A DNA stretch of 64,000 bases from Streptomyces spiramyceticus (GCF_028807635.1 NZ_JARBAX010000001.1:2321001-2385000), one strand, 5' to 3'; positions 52,375 through 61,813 are shown, numbered from the stretch's first letter. Notes: generated from the letters alone by a model not told the origin. Made by a program: numbers and translations.

Positions 52375-54409
52375 GAGTGATGTCCTTCCGCTCCGGATCC
52401 TGCGAAACCTGCGTTGCATGCACTGCCTGAGTGGCGTGCGCTGCGTGCGCCGGCCCGTCGCTGTCGCCCGCAGGACGCGCGACCACCCGGGCCCCGCTCC
52501 CCGGCAGCGCCGTCGGATCCGCCGCTGCTCGTGGCGCCGCCCGCGGCGCTACCGGCAGCGGCGACCGGTCGACCCGGGGCTGGGAAGGCACCGTGGCGAG
52601 GCGATTCGCACCGCTGCCCGGCCTTTCGGCGCCGACCGCCTCGTCCGCAGCGGCACGCTCCCGCCTGCGCCGCGAGTCCTCGGGCTCCAGCGGAATCGGA
52701 GAGCCGCGCAGCGACTCGTCCGCCGTACGCGGCAGGGTCAGCCTGAACTGCGAGCCGCCGCCCGGCTCGCCCCACGCCTGCAGCCAGCCGCCGTGCAGCC
52801 GCGCGTCCTCGACGGCGATCGACAGGCCCAGGCCAGTACCGCCGGTGGTACGCGCACGTGCCGGATCGGCCCGCCAGAATCGGTTGAACACCCGGGTCGC
52901 CTCCCCCGGCTTCAGGCCCACGCCGTAGTCGCGCACCGCGACGGCGACGGCCCCGCCGGCCGTGGCCAGCCGGACCACGACGTCCCGCCCCTCGCCGTGC
53001 TCGACGGCATTGACGACGAGGTTGCGCAGTACGCGCTCCACTCGCCGGGCGTCGGCCTCGGCGACGACGGGCTGCTCGTCGCCCGCCACCCGTATCCGGG
53101 TCCCCTTGCGCTCCGCCAGCGGCTCGGCGCCCTCGATGACCCGGCGTACGACCTCACGCAGATCTATCGGCTCGGCCTCCAGGGCCGCCGCCCCCGCGTC
53201 GAAGCGGCTGATCTCGAGGAGATCGGCGAGCAGCGATTCGAAGCGGTCGAGCTGGCCGGCGAGCAGCTCCGCGGAACGCGCGGTCACCGGGTCGAAGTCA
53301 CTGCGTGCCTCATGGATGACATCGGCGGCCATCCGTACCGTTGTCAACGGTGTGCGCAGCTCGTGCGACACGTCCGAGACGAAGCGCCGCTGCAGCCGGG
53401 ACAGCTCCTCCAGCTGCTGGATCTTGACCTGGAGGTTCTGCGCCATCTTGTTGAAGGCCTCGCCGAGCCTGGCGATGTCGTCCTCGCCCGTGACCTTCAT
53501 GCGTTCCTGGAGGCGCCCGGCGGACAGTCGCTCGGCGACACCCGCGGCCATCCTTACGGGCGTGACGACCTGCCGCACCACCAGCCAGGCGATGCCTCCG
53601 AACAGGACGACGACGAAGACTCCCGCGGTGGCGAGCGTGGTCTTGACGAGGGTGAGCGACTCCTCCTCCTGCGTCAGCGGGAAGAGGTAGTAGAGCTGGT
53701 ACGGCTGGCCGCTGTTGTCGTTCAGCTGCTTGCCGATGACGAGCCCGGGCTCGGGTTCCTGCGCGTCGGTGTACTTGATCTGGACAAAGGCCTTGTACGC
53801 CTTGCCCGTGCCTTCGTCGATCGAGTCCCGCAGCTTCTGGGGCACACTAGCGCTCTGATTCACGCCACCGGACGCACGCGGACCACGATTGCTCGCGCTC
53901 TCGTCGTCCGAGTTCGCACTCAGTGCCACCACGTGGAACGCCTGTCGCCCGCCGCTGGCGAGCTGCTCGACCAGGTCGGTCCTCCAGTTGGTGGAGTTCC
54001 GCGCGGCGGCCCTCGCCTCCGCGCTGCCGCTGCCACCCGTTCCCGCGACGGTACGGGCCTTCTCCTCCGCCACGTCGAACCCGCCGGCCGCCTGGCTCTG
54101 GGCCGCCTCCTGCTTCGCGTCGAGGAGGCCGTTGCGTACCTGCCACATGACGACGAAGCCGAGCAGCAGCACCACTCCGAGCGACATCAGCAGGGAGCCG
54201 ACGACCACGCGCAGCTGGATGTTCCGCCGCCACAGCCGCATGGACGGCAGCAGCGGTGTGCGCACCCAGCGCGCGAAAAGCCGCAGCGCAAGGCTGCCCT
54301 GCAGGAAGCGCCGGATCCTGGACGCGGACGTCCTTCGCTGATGACCGGCAGCCCGCTCCGTACGGACTCCCGGCTCCCCGGGCATCGGAGCAGCGCTGCT
54401 TCGGGTCAT
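52364..54409 (-). CDS. mtrB: Sensor histidine kinase MtrB
   Basis: 681-aa two-pass kinase. The membrane helices are at ~70-95 (LRVVVGSLLMSLGVVLLLGFVVMWQV) and ~245-265, flanking a ~150-residue outer sensor region. A HAMP domain follows, then the phospho-acceptor His in FVSDVSHELRTPLTTVR. The ATPase has N box NLVVNAVEHGEG, RDYGVGL and TGGTGLGLSIAVEDA. A ~110-residue Pro/Arg-rich cytoplasmic tail extends past the kinase core. ATG 54409 starts one base after the mtrA stop. MtrAB controls cell-wall and developmental genes in actinobacteria. Confidence 0.95.
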   Translation of the reverse strand: MTRSSAAPMPGEPGVRTERAAGHQRRTSASRIRRFLQGSLALRLFARWVRTPLLPSMRLWRRNIQLRVVVGSLLMSLGVVLLLGFVVMWQVRNGLLDAKQEAAQSQAAGGFDVAEEKARTVAGTGGSGSAEARAAARNSTNWRTDLVEQLASGGRQAFHVVALSANSDDESASNRGPRASGGVNQSASVPQKLRDSIDEGTGKAYKAFVQIKYTDAQEPEPGLVIGKQLNDNSGQPYQLYYLFPLTQEEESLTLVKTTLATAGVFVVVLFGGIAWLVVRQVVTPVRMAAGVAERLSAGRLQERMKVTGEDDIARLGEAFNKMAQNLQVKIQQLEELSRLQRRFVSDVSHELRTPLTTVRMAADVIHEARSDFDPVTARSAELLAGQLDRFESLLADLLEISRFDAGAAALEAEPIDLREVVRRVIEGAEPLAERKGTRIRVAGDEQPVVAEADARRVERVLRNLVVNAVEHGEGRDVVVRLATAGGAVAVAVRDYGVGLKPGEATRVFNRFWRADPARARTTGGTGLGLSIAVEDARLHGGWLQAWGEPGGGSQFRLTLPRTADESLRGSPIPLEPEDSRRRRERAAADEAVGAERPGSGANRLATVPSQPRVDRSPLPVAPRAAPRAAADPTALPGSGARVVARPAGDSDGPAHAAHATQAVHATQVSQDPERKDITRGR

Positions 54410-54410
54410 G

Positions 54411-55100
54411 TCAGCTCGGTCCGGCCTTGTAGCCGACACCACGGACGGTCACTACGATCTCCGGCCTCTCGGGGTCCTTCTCGACCTTCGAGCGCAGCCG
54501 CTGGACATGGACATTGACCAGCCTGGTGTCCGCGGCATGGCGATAACCCCACACCTGCTCCAGCAGCACCTCGCGGGTGAACACCTGCCACGGCTTGCGG
54601 GCGAGCGCGACCAGCAGGTCGAACTCCAGCGGGGTCAGCGCGATCGACTGCCCGTCGCGCTTCACGGAATGACCGGCCACATCAATGACCAGGTCCCCGA
54701 TTGCCAGCTGTTCCGGCGCCGGCTCCTCCGACCTCCTCAGTCGCGCCCTGATACGGGCAACGAGCTCCTTGGGCTTGAACGGCTTGACGATGTAGTCGTC
54801 GGCACCCGACTCCAGCCCGACCACCACATCAACGGTGTCGCTCTTGGCGGTGAGCATGACGATCGGCACCCCGGACTCGGCCCGGATCAGCCGGCACACT
54901 TCGATGCCGTCCCGTCCGGGCAGCATGAGATCCAGCAGCACCAGGTCAGGCTTGGCCTCCCTGAATGCCGCAAGTGCCTTGTCGCCATCCGCTACGAACG
55001 ACGGCTCAAAACCTTCACCACGCAGCACAATCCCGAGCATCTCGGCGAGTGCGGTGTCGTCGTCGACGACAAGGACGCGTCCTTTCATAATCGACATCAT
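54411..55100 (-). CDS. mtrA: Response regulator MtrA
   Basis: 229-aa OmpR-family regulator. Receiver domain: KGRVLVVDDDTALAEMLG, phosphorylated Asp in LVLLDLMLPGRDG, and FKPKELVARIRA. DNA-binding domain: LTPLEFDLLVALARKPWQVFTREVLLEQVWGY and RLVNVHVQRLRSKVEKD. Near-identical to S. coelicolor MtrA as I recall it, a master regulator of development and antibiotic genes. The start is ATG 55100 (M-M-S-I-M-K), though internal ATG 55088 has a better-spaced GGGA. Only four bases separate it from mtnA upstream. Confidence 0.96.
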   Translation of the reverse strand: MMSIMKGRVLVVDDDTALAEMLGIVLRGEGFEPSFVADGDKALAAFREAKPDLVLLDLMLPGRDGIEVCRLIRAESGVPIVMLTAKSDTVDVVVGLESGADDYIVKPFKPKELVARIRARLRRSEEPAPEQLAIGDLVIDVAGHSVKRDGQSIALTPLEFDLLVALARKPWQVFTREVLLEQVWGYRHAADTRLVNVHVQRLRSKVEKDPERPEIVVTVRGVGYKAGPS

Positions 55101-55104
55101 CCCA

Positions 55105-56259
55105 TTAGCTAATCGTTACCTGGCGTGACCTGGCACACAGCTCCGCCAGTCCGGCCCCCGTGACCGGGGAAATCGCACCCTGCTCCGTGACGATCGCGGT
55201 CACCAGTTCTGGTGGCGTGACGTCGAAGGCGGGGTTGTACGCCTGCGTTCCCAGCGGCGCAACCGGGATTCCGGCCACGCCCCCGGCTTCCGCGCCGGCC
55301 GCAGGGATCTGCGGCAGGGTGAACTCTGTCACCTCCTGCCCGGACCTCTGCTCCACCTCGATGGACGCCCCGTCCGGCGTATCGGGATCCACGGTGGTCA
55401 CGGGTGCTACGACGATGAACGGCACGTGGTGGTACTTGGCCAGCACGGCGAGCGGATAACTCCCCACCTTGTTCGCCACGGAACCGTCAGCGGCGATGCG
55501 GTCAGCCCCGATGAGTACGGCGTCCACCTCGCCGGCGGCGAACAGCGAGCCAGCCGCATTGTCGGTCAGCAGCGTGTACGCCATGCCGCTCCTGGCCGCC
55601 TCGTACGCCGTGAGCCGGGCCCCCTGCAGCAGCGGGCGCGTCTCGTCGACCCACAGCCGCCGCAGCCTGCCCGCCCGGTGCGCCGCCAGCGCCACTGCGA
55701 ACGCCGTGCCCTCGCCCCCGGAGACGAGCCGCCCCGAATTGCAGTGGGTCAGGATGCGCAGCCCGCCTCCGGGCACCAGCTCTTCCACGAGAGCCAGCCC
55801 GTGCTCCGCCATCAGCCCGCTGGCCTCGGCGTCCGCGCGGTGCAGCTCCCGCGCAGCGGCCAGCGCCGACGCCGCCGCCTGATCGCCGCCTTCGCCCTTT
55901 TCGAGGGCCGCCCGGTACGCCCCTGCCGCGCACCGCACTCCGTACCCGAGGTTGACCGCGGTGGGCCGCGCCCGCTCCAGCAGCCCCGCGGCCTCGTCCA
56001 CGTCGTATCCACGCGCGGCGGCGAGCGCCACACCGTAGGCACCGGCAATACCGAGGAGCGGTGCGCCACGGACGGCGAGCGTCCGGATCGCCTCCACGAG
56101 GGCAGGCACATCCGTACAGACCAGCTCGACCTCCTCGGCGGGCAGCCGGGTCTGGTCGAGCAGCACCAGCACGGGCCCCTCCGGCGGCTCCTCCCAGCGC
56201 AGCGTAGGAATGGCGGGCGGCTCGGCGCCCGCCGGGGATTGCGCGTCCAGATCAGCCAT
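55105..56259 (-). CDS. mtnA: S-methyl-5-thioribose-1-phosphate isomerase MtnA
   Basis: 384-aa isomerase of the methionine salvage pathway, converting methylthioribose-1-phosphate to methylthioribulose-1-phosphate. Family motifs are AVRGAPLLGIAGAYGVALAA, THCNSGRL with the catalytic Cys, and GADRIAADGSVANKVGSY with the catalytic Asp in VLIGADRI. ATG 56259 (MADLDAQSPAG) is preferred; the frame is open to 56400. It ends four bases before mtrA on the same strand, so mtrA may be cotranscribed with a metabolic gene. It is divergent from the GDPD-membrane-like gene over 140 bases. Confidence 0.93.
   Translation of the reverse strand: MADLDAQSPAGAEPPAIPTLRWEEPPEGPVLVLLDQTRLPAEEVELVCTDVPALVEAIRTLAVRGAPLLGIAGAYGVALAAARGYDVDEAAGLLERARPTAVNLGYGVRCAAGAYRAALEKGEGGDQAAASALAAARELHRADAEASGLMAEHGLALVEELVPGGGLRILTHCNSGRLVSGGEGTAFAVALAAHRAGRLRRLWVDETRPLLQGARLTAYEAARSGMAYTLLTDNAAGSLFAAGEVDAVLIGADRIAADGSVANKVGSYPLAVLAKYHHVPFIVVAPVTTVDPDTPDGASIEVEQRSGQEVTEFTLPQIPAAGAEAGGVAGIPVAPLGTQAYNPAFDVTPPELVTAIVTEQGAISPVTGAGLAELCARSRQVTIS
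55114..55130 (-). promoter_or_regulatory. Candidate MtrA-binding direct repeat in the end of mtnA
   Basis: On the minus strand the sequence reads GGTCACG-CCAG-GTAACG, two half-sites of the GTAAC/GTCAC type ten bases apart, 14 bases upstream of the mtrA ATG. MtrA sites are described as tandem GTAAC-like repeats (recalled). Confidence 0.35.
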
Positions 56260-56399
56260 TCGTCCAGTCTGCCCGTTGAGGCACCGACAATTGAAGGTGC
56301 GAAGGAGATACGGGGCCAGGCCCGCCGCCAGGGTCCCCATGACACGATGGCTGCCGAACTGCCGCCGCGACCGCGGACGGGCACCGTGAAGGAGCGACA

Positions 56400-57623
56400 A
56401 TGAACGACTCTCCGGGCTGGGCGTCGCCCGGATCTGCCCCCTCCGACGGCCAGAAGCCGGGCGTGCCCCGGCCTGCCGAGCCGGCCGATCAGAACGACGG
56501 CGCGTCGAAGTGGTCGAAGGCGCAGCCTCCCGCAGGCCAGTGGTCGCCGCCCAGCGCCCCCGGCACGGGCCCCAGGCCTCCGCAGCAGCCCGGACCCGCC
56601 TGGGGCACAGGCCGCGGTCAGGGAGGCGGCTGGGGCGGTCCTCCCCCGGCGGCCAAGCCCGGCGTGATCCCGCTCCGCCCGCTCGGTGTCGGCGAGATCC
56701 TCGACGGAGCGGTGTCGACCCTGCGCGCCCACTGGCGCACGGTCCTCGGCATCACGGTCACCGTCGCGGTGATCACTCAGGTCTGCGACATCCTGATTCA
56801 GCGATACCTGCTCCCCGAGCCGGTCCGGGTCGACCCGAACGCCACCCCCTCGGAAGCCCTGAACCAGTCCGTCGACGCGATGCAGAGCACAATGGTCAGC
56901 GCGTCTCCCGGCTTGGTGATAACGCTGATCGGCACGCTGTTCACCACGGCCGTGCTCACCATCGTCATCAGCCGGTCGGTCCTCGGCCGCCCTGTGACGC
57001 TCTCCGACGCCTGGCGTGAGTCCAAGCCTCAGCTGCCGCGGCTGCTGGGCCTGACCCTGCTGCTGCCGCTCATGGCAATCGCCATCATGACCGTCGGCAT
57101 CCTGCCCGGCGCCCTGCTCGGGTCCGCCGCAGGCGTCGGTCTCTCCCTGCTGGGCGGCATCGCGGCCTTCGTGGTCGTCCTCTGGCTGATGATCAGGTTC
57201 AGCCTCGCCTCCCCCGCACTGATGCTGGAGAGGCAGAGCATCATGAAGTCCCTGAGCCGCTCGGCCAAGCTGGTCAGCGGCACCTGGTGGCGCATCTTCG
57301 GCATCCTGCTGCTCACGATGCTGCTGACCTTCATCGTGTCGATGATCATCGCCGTGCCATTCGGTCTCATCGCCTACGCCGCGGACGACGGCCTCGGCCA
57401 GCTCTTCTCCGGGGAGACTCCGGAATTCGGCTGGCCCTTCCTGATCATCACCGGAATCGGCGCCGTGATCGCCACTTCGATCACCTACCCGATCAGCGCC
57501 GGAGTGACCGTCCTGCTCTACGTCGACCAGCGCATCCGCCGCGAGGCTCTCGACCTCGAACTGGCCCGCGCCGCAGGCGTCCCCGGCTACGGCCTGCCCG
57601 CCGACGACACCCCCGGGAGCTGA
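56400..57623 (+). CDS. Membrane protein with glycerophosphodiesterase-type membrane domain
   Basis: 407-aa protein. A ~95-residue Pro/Gly-rich cytoplasmic tail leads to six or so hydrophobic helices. The region RPLGVGEILDGAVSTLRAHWRTVLGI begins the domain, and RFSLASPALMLERQSIMKSLSRSAKLVSGTWWRIFGI is the characteristic segment of the GDPD membrane-domain family. The soluble phosphodiesterase domain is absent. ATG 56400 follows AAGGAG at ideal spacing. It is the first of five tightly linked plus-strand genes. Function unknown; it may be a membrane partner of the MoxR/DUF58 system. Confidence 0.82.
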   Translation: MNDSPGWASPGSAPSDGQKPGVPRPAEPADQNDGASKWSKAQPPAGQWSPPSAPGTGPRPPQQPGPAWGTGRGQGGGWGGPPPAAKPGVIPLRPLGVGEILDGAVSTLRAHWRTVLGITVTVAVITQVCDILIQRYLLPEPVRVDPNATPSEALNQSVDAMQSTMVSASPGLVITLIGTLFTTAVLTIVISRSVLGRPVTLSDAWRESKPQLPRLLGLTLLLPLMAIAIMTVGILPGALLGSAAGVGLSLLGGIAAFVVVLWLMIRFSLASPALMLERQSIMKSLSRSAKLVSGTWWRIFGILLLTMLLTFIVSMIIAVPFGLIAYAADDGLGQLFSGETPEFGWPFLIITGIGAVIATSITYPISAGVTVLLYVDQRIRREALDLELARAAGVPGYGLPADDTPGS

Positions 57624-57627
57624 TGCG

Positions 57628-58317
57628 GTGTCCACAGCGGGGGGCACGACAGCAACGAGCCTGCGGGTTCGCACAGCTGATGACGTACCGGTGGACACTC
57701 CACGCGTCCCCGCCCGCGAGGCGGCGGAGCGCGAACTGTCCAAGCCGATGTACCACGAGAACGACCCGAGCTTCCTCGAGCGCGCCATCGACCGCTTCTG
57801 GGAATGGGTCAACGACCTGTTCGACGCGGCCTCCGGCGCGTCACCCGGGGGCGCTGTCGGGCTCGTCGTCATCGTGCTGCTTGTCGTGCTCCTCGCCGCC
57901 GGCCTGTGGTTGCGGCTCGGCACCCCGCAACGCACGCCGTCGCCCGAAGGCCACCTCTTCGACGACGGCCCGCGCAGCGCGGCCGAACACCGTGCGGCCG
58001 CCGAGACGCACGCCGCCGCACACCGCTGGAACCAGGCCGTCCAAGAGCAGATGCGCGCCGTCGTGCGCTCCCTGGAAGAGCGCGCCCTCCTCGATCCACG
58101 CCCCGGCCGCACTGCCGACGAGGCCGCCGCGGAAGCAGGGCACACCCTCCCCGTCCACGCCGACCGACTTCGCGCCGCCGCCCGGGAGTTCGACGACGTC
58201 ACATACGGCGGCCGCACCGCCGACGAGCCGGCGTACCAACGCTTGAGCGAACTGGACGACGACCTCGAACGCACCAAGCCCCTGCTCAGCGGCGCATCCC
58301 AGGGAGCTGCCGAATGA
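57628..58317 (+). CDS. DUF4129 domain membrane protein
   Basis: 229-aa protein. GTG 57628 lies four bases after the preceding stop, with GGGAG upstream. One membrane helix (AVGLVVIVLLVVLLAAGLWL, ~72-92) follows an amphipathic stretch (LERAIDRFWEWVNDLF). The C-terminal ~100 residues are the DUF4129 domain (AAAHRWNQAVQEQMRAVVRSLEERALLDPRPGRTADE). The family regularly accompanies MoxR-DUF58 operons and sometimes transglutaminase-like proteins. The stop overlaps the next start (ATGA). Confidence 0.87.
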   Translation: MSTAGGTTATSLRVRTADDVPVDTPRVPAREAAERELSKPMYHENDPSFLERAIDRFWEWVNDLFDAASGASPGGAVGLVVIVLLVVLLAAGLWLRLGTPQRTPSPEGHLFDDGPRSAAEHRAAAETHAAAHRWNQAVQEQMRAVVRSLEERALLDPRPGRTADEAAAEAGHTLPVHADRLRAAAREFDDVTYGGRTADEPAYQRLSELDDDLERTKPLLSGASQGAAE

Positions 58318-59498
58318 GCGCGGCTCCCCCTCTGTCCACCTCGGACGCCCGCACCACTCGTGAAGTGTGGAAGCGCACCCGCGGACCGCTGATCGGGCTG
58401 GCTCTCATCCTGGTGGCCGGCATCGTCATGGCGGCCGTACGCTCCGGCGACCAGCACGGCCGCCTGGACCCCCGATCCGCGGACCCCTACGGCAGCCGCG
58501 CCGTCGCCCAACTCCTGGACGCACAAGGCGTCTCCACTCGCGTCGCCACCACCCTCGACGACGCCACGAAGGCAGTGGCCCCGGACACCACTCTTCTGGT
58601 GGCCAACCCCGACTTGCTGACGCCCCGACAGCAGAGGCAACTCCGCACCGCGGCCGACGAATCCGGCTCCCGCACCGTCCTCCTCTCCCCCGGCCCGCCC
58701 TCCGCCTCCACCTTGGCCCCCGGCGTACGAGCCGCTGCGCGCAAACCCGTATCCGCACGCTCCCCCCAGTGCTCCCTGCCGGCCGCCGTCCGCGCCGGTG
58801 ACGCCGACACAGGCGGATTTCGCTACACCACCAACCTCCCCGGCAGCGACGCCTGTTACCTCAGTCACAGTCTCCCCACGCTGCTCCGCGTCCCCAGCCG
58901 GGACAACGGCGACACCGTCCTGCTGGGCGCACCCGACATCCTCTACAACAATCGCCTCGACAAGCAGGGCAACGCCTCGCTTGCCCTCCAACTCCTCGGC
59001 TCCCGGCCTCATCTCGTCTGGTACCTCCCCTCGCTCCGTGACGTCGCGGCAACCGACGGCGGCGACCGCAGCTTCGTCGACCTGGTGCCTCCCGGCTGGA
59101 TCTGGGGAACCCTCCAACTCGCCTTCGCCGCCGTGCTCGCCGCGATCTGGCGTGCTCGCAGGCTGGGCCCCCTCGTCACCGAACAGCTCCCCGTAGCCGT
59201 CCGCGCCTCCGAAACCACCGAAGGCCGCGCCCGGCTCTACCGCAGGGCCGGCGCACGTGACAGAGCCGCCTCGGCCCTGCGCGCGGCAACCCGCGCCCAA
59301 CTCGCCTCCCTTCTCGGCGTACCCGCCTCCCGGGCCCACGCCGCCGACGCCCTTCTCCCTGCTGTCTCCGCCCATCTGCCGATGACCGCCAGGGATCTCC
59401 CGTCCCTGCTCTTCGGCACCGCACCTTCCGACGACGCCGGCCTGATCCGCCTAGCAGACGAACTCGACGCCCTCGAAAGAGAGGTACGCGCTTCATGA
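58314..59498 (+). CDS. DUF4350 domain membrane protein
   Basis: 394-aa protein with two membrane helices (~24-41 and ~262-278). The outer DUF4350 domain between them (SADPYGSRAVAQLLDAQGV, TTLLVANPDLLTPRQQRQL) resembles a GATase/ThuA-like Rossmann fold. Three cysteines occur in the outer part. The cytoplasmic tail (RASETTEGRARLYRRAGARDRAASAL) is basic and helical. It overlaps both neighbours by ATGA, so it is made in step with DUF4129 and MoxR proteins. Role unknown; presumed scaffold of the envelope-stress type MoxR complex. Confidence 0.86.
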   Translation: MSAAPPLSTSDARTTREVWKRTRGPLIGLALILVAGIVMAAVRSGDQHGRLDPRSADPYGSRAVAQLLDAQGVSTRVATTLDDATKAVAPDTTLLVANPDLLTPRQQRQLRTAADESGSRTVLLSPGPPSASTLAPGVRAAARKPVSARSPQCSLPAAVRAGDADTGGFRYTTNLPGSDACYLSHSLPTLLRVPSRDNGDTVLLGAPDILYNNRLDKQGNASLALQLLGSRPHLVWYLPSLRDVAATDGGDRSFVDLVPPGWIWGTLQLAFAAVLAAIWRARRLGPLVTEQLPVAVRASETTEGRARLYRRAGARDRAASALRAATRAQLASLLGVPASRAHAADALLPAVSAHLPMTARDLPSLLFGTAPSDDAGLIRLADELDALEREVRAS

Positions 59499-60469
59499 GC
59501 GCCCAGCCCGCAGAGAACCCAGACAGCGCCCGCGCCTCACTCGAAGCCCTGCGCACCGAGATCGCCAAGGCCGTGGTCGGCCAGGATCCCGCTGTCACCG
59601 GACTCGTCGTAGCTCTCCTCTGCCGCGGCCATGTGCTGCTCGAAGGTGTCCCCGGCGTGGCCAAGACCCTCCTCGTCCGCGCACTCGCGGCCTCCCTCGA
59701 ACTGGACACGAAACGCATCCAGTTCACCCCGGATCTCATGCCGAGCGACGTCACCGGTTCGCTGGTCTACGACGCTCGGACAGCGGAGTTCTCCTTCCAG
59801 CCCGGCCCGGTCTTCACCAACCTGCTGCTCGCTGACGAAATCAACCGCACTCCTCCCAAGACCCAGGCATCTCTCCTGGAAGCAATGGAGGAACGTCAGG
59901 TCACGGTCGACGGCACTCCCCGCGCCCTGCCCGACCCCTTCCTCGTGGCGGCAACCCAGAACCCCGTCGAGTACGAGGGCACTTATCCGCTCCCCGAGGC
60001 GCAGTTGGACCGTTTCCTCCTCAAGATCACGGTCCCGCTGCCGTCCCGCGAAGACGAGATCGGCGTACTGACCCGCCATGCGGAAGGCTTCAACCCTCGT
60101 GACCTGCACGCAGCCGGCCTGCGCCCCGCCGCGAGCCGCGCCGACCTGGAAGCGGCCCGCGCCGCCGTTTCCAAGACCGCGGTCTCCGCAGAGATCACCG
60201 GCTATGTCGTCGATATCTGTCGTGCCACCCGTGAATCCCCCTCACTCACCCTCGGCGTCTCCCCTCGCGGAGCCACCGCTCTGCTCTCCACCGCCCGCGC
60301 CTGGGCCTGGCTCACCGGCAGGGACTACGTCATCCCCGACGATGTGAAGGCCCTGGCCCTTCCCACACTGCGCCACCGCATCCAGCTCAGGCCCGAGGCC
60401 GAGATGGAAGGAGTCACCGCCGACTCCGTCATCACCGCGATCCTCGCCCACGTCCCAGTCCCCCGATGA
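59495..60469 (+). CDS. MoxR-family AAA+ ATPase
   Basis: 324-aa AAA+ protein with Walker A EGVPGVAKT, Walker B LLLADEINR, sensor 1 ATQNPVEYEGTYPLPEAQLDRF and a C-terminal lid (SPRGATALLSTARAWA). MoxR ATPases work as chaperones that activate partner proteins carrying von Willebrand A or DUF58 domains; the DUF58 partner is the next gene, four bases on. ATG 59495 overlaps the DUF4350 stop. Confidence 0.94.
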   Translation: MSAQPAENPDSARASLEALRTEIAKAVVGQDPAVTGLVVALLCRGHVLLEGVPGVAKTLLVRALAASLELDTKRIQFTPDLMPSDVTGSLVYDARTAEFSFQPGPVFTNLLLADEINRTPPKTQASLLEAMEERQVTVDGTPRALPDPFLVAATQNPVEYEGTYPLPEAQLDRFLLKITVPLPSREDEIGVLTRHAEGFNPRDLHAAGLRPAASRADLEAARAAVSKTAVSAEITGYVVDICRATRESPSLTLGVSPRGATALLSTARAWAWLTGRDYVIPDDVKALALPTLRHRIQLRPEAEMEGVTADSVITAILAHVPVPR

Positions 60470-60473
60470 GGCG

Positions 60474-61790
60474 ATGACCGTGGCCCTCACCGGACGAACC
60501 GCTCTCCTCGCGGCCCTTGGCGCGATCCCCATCGGCATCCTGGCGCCGAACTGGTCCGGAGTCCTCGCCCTGAACGCTCCCCTCACACTCGCAATTCTGT
60601 GCGACTACGCCATGGCAGCACCAGTGCAAAAGCTCCGTTTCACTCGAACTGGTGATACGTCAGTTCGACTGGGTGACGGCGCCGAGATCACGTTGACCAT
60701 CACCAACCCCTCGCGCCGCCACCTCCGCGCCCAGGTCCGGGACGCATGGCCGCCGAGCAGCTGGCCGACCGGCAGCGAGCAGGCCGCGTCACGCCACAAG
60801 CTGACGATCCCGGCCGGAGAACGCCGCCGCCTCACCACGCTCCTCCGCCCAACCCGCCGCGGCGACCGCCATGCCGAACGCATCACCATTCGCTCGTACG
60901 GTCCCCTCGGGCTCGCCGCTCGTCAGGGCAGCCATAGGGTCCCCTGGACAGTCCGCGTGCTGCCTCCCTTCGGAAGCCGCAAGCACCTGCCGTCCAAACT
61001 GGCCCGCCTTCGAGAGCTCGACGGCCGAACCAGCGTGCTGACCCGCGGCGAGGGCACCGAGTTCGACAGCCTCCGCGACTACATTCCCGGCGATGACACC
61101 CGCTCCATCGACTGGCGTGCCACCGCGCGGCAGAACACCGTCGCGGTGCGCACCTGGCGCCCCGAACGCGACCGCCACATCTTGCTGGTCCTCGACACGG
61201 GCCGCACCTCGGCGGGCCGTGTGGGAGACGTGCCGCGCCTTGACGCCTCCATGGACGCCGTCCTCCTCCTCGCAGCGCTGGCTTCGCGCGCCGGCGACCG
61301 AGTGGACCTACTCGCCTACGATCGCCGAATCCGCGCCCAGGTCCAAGGCCGCACCGCAGGCGACGTTCTTCCCGCGCTGGTCAACGCGCTGGCACCACTG
61401 GAGCCAACGCTGGTCGAAACCGACGCCCGCGGCCTCAGCGCCGCGGCGCTCAAGAACGCTCCGCGCCGCTCCCTCATCGTCCTGCTCACGAGCTTGGAAG
61501 CCGCTCCCGTCGAAGAGGGCATTCTCCCGGTCCTCCCGCAGCTCACGCAGCGCCACACGGTCCTCGTGGCCTCTGTTGCAGACCCCCGAATCAAGGAGAT
61601 GGCAACGGCCCGCGGCACAGTGGACGCGGTGTACGAAGCCGCCGCCGCCACCCAGGCCCAGGAACAGCGCCGCCGTACGGCAGAAAAGCTCACCCGTCAC
61701 GGAGTCACCGTCGTTGACGCCACCCCGGACGACTTGGCCCCCGCTCTGGCCGACGCCTATCTCGCACTGAAAGCCGCAGGCCGCCTCTAG
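60474..61790 (+). CDS. DUF58 domain protein (vWA-like partner of MoxR)
   Basis: 438-aa protein. Two hydrophobic stretches near the N-terminus (~10-45) form a membrane hairpin. A beta-rich domain (~55-165) precedes the DUF58 signature LRDYIPGDDTRSIDWRATAR. The vWA-like region begins LLVLDTGRTS, where the MIDAS-type DxSxS is degenerate as DTGRTS. It is the final gene of the five-gene operon and convergent with the rRNA operon; two stem-loops lie just beyond it. Confidence 0.9.
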   Translation: MTVALTGRTALLAALGAIPIGILAPNWSGVLALNAPLTLAILCDYAMAAPVQKLRFTRTGDTSVRLGDGAEITLTITNPSRRHLRAQVRDAWPPSSWPTGSEQAASRHKLTIPAGERRRLTTLLRPTRRGDRHAERITIRSYGPLGLAARQGSHRVPWTVRVLPPFGSRKHLPSKLARLRELDGRTSVLTRGEGTEFDSLRDYIPGDDTRSIDWRATARQNTVAVRTWRPERDRHILLVLDTGRTSAGRVGDVPRLDASMDAVLLLAALASRAGDRVDLLAYDRRIRAQVQGRTAGDVLPALVNALAPLEPTLVETDARGLSAAALKNAPRRSLIVLLTSLEAAPVEEGILPVLPQLTQRHTVLVASVADPRIKEMATARGTVDAVYEAAAATQAQEQRRRTAEKLTRHGVTVVDATPDDLAPALADAYLALKAAGRL

Positions 61791-61813
61791 AAAAGATCGC
61801 TCGAGACAGAGCG

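Noticed and set aside
55812..59375. A 1187-codon minus-strand frame opposite the MoxR/DUF operon
   Set aside because: Gly/Arg-rich composition typical of the antisense of high-GC genes. The opposite strand encodes five recognisable proteins.
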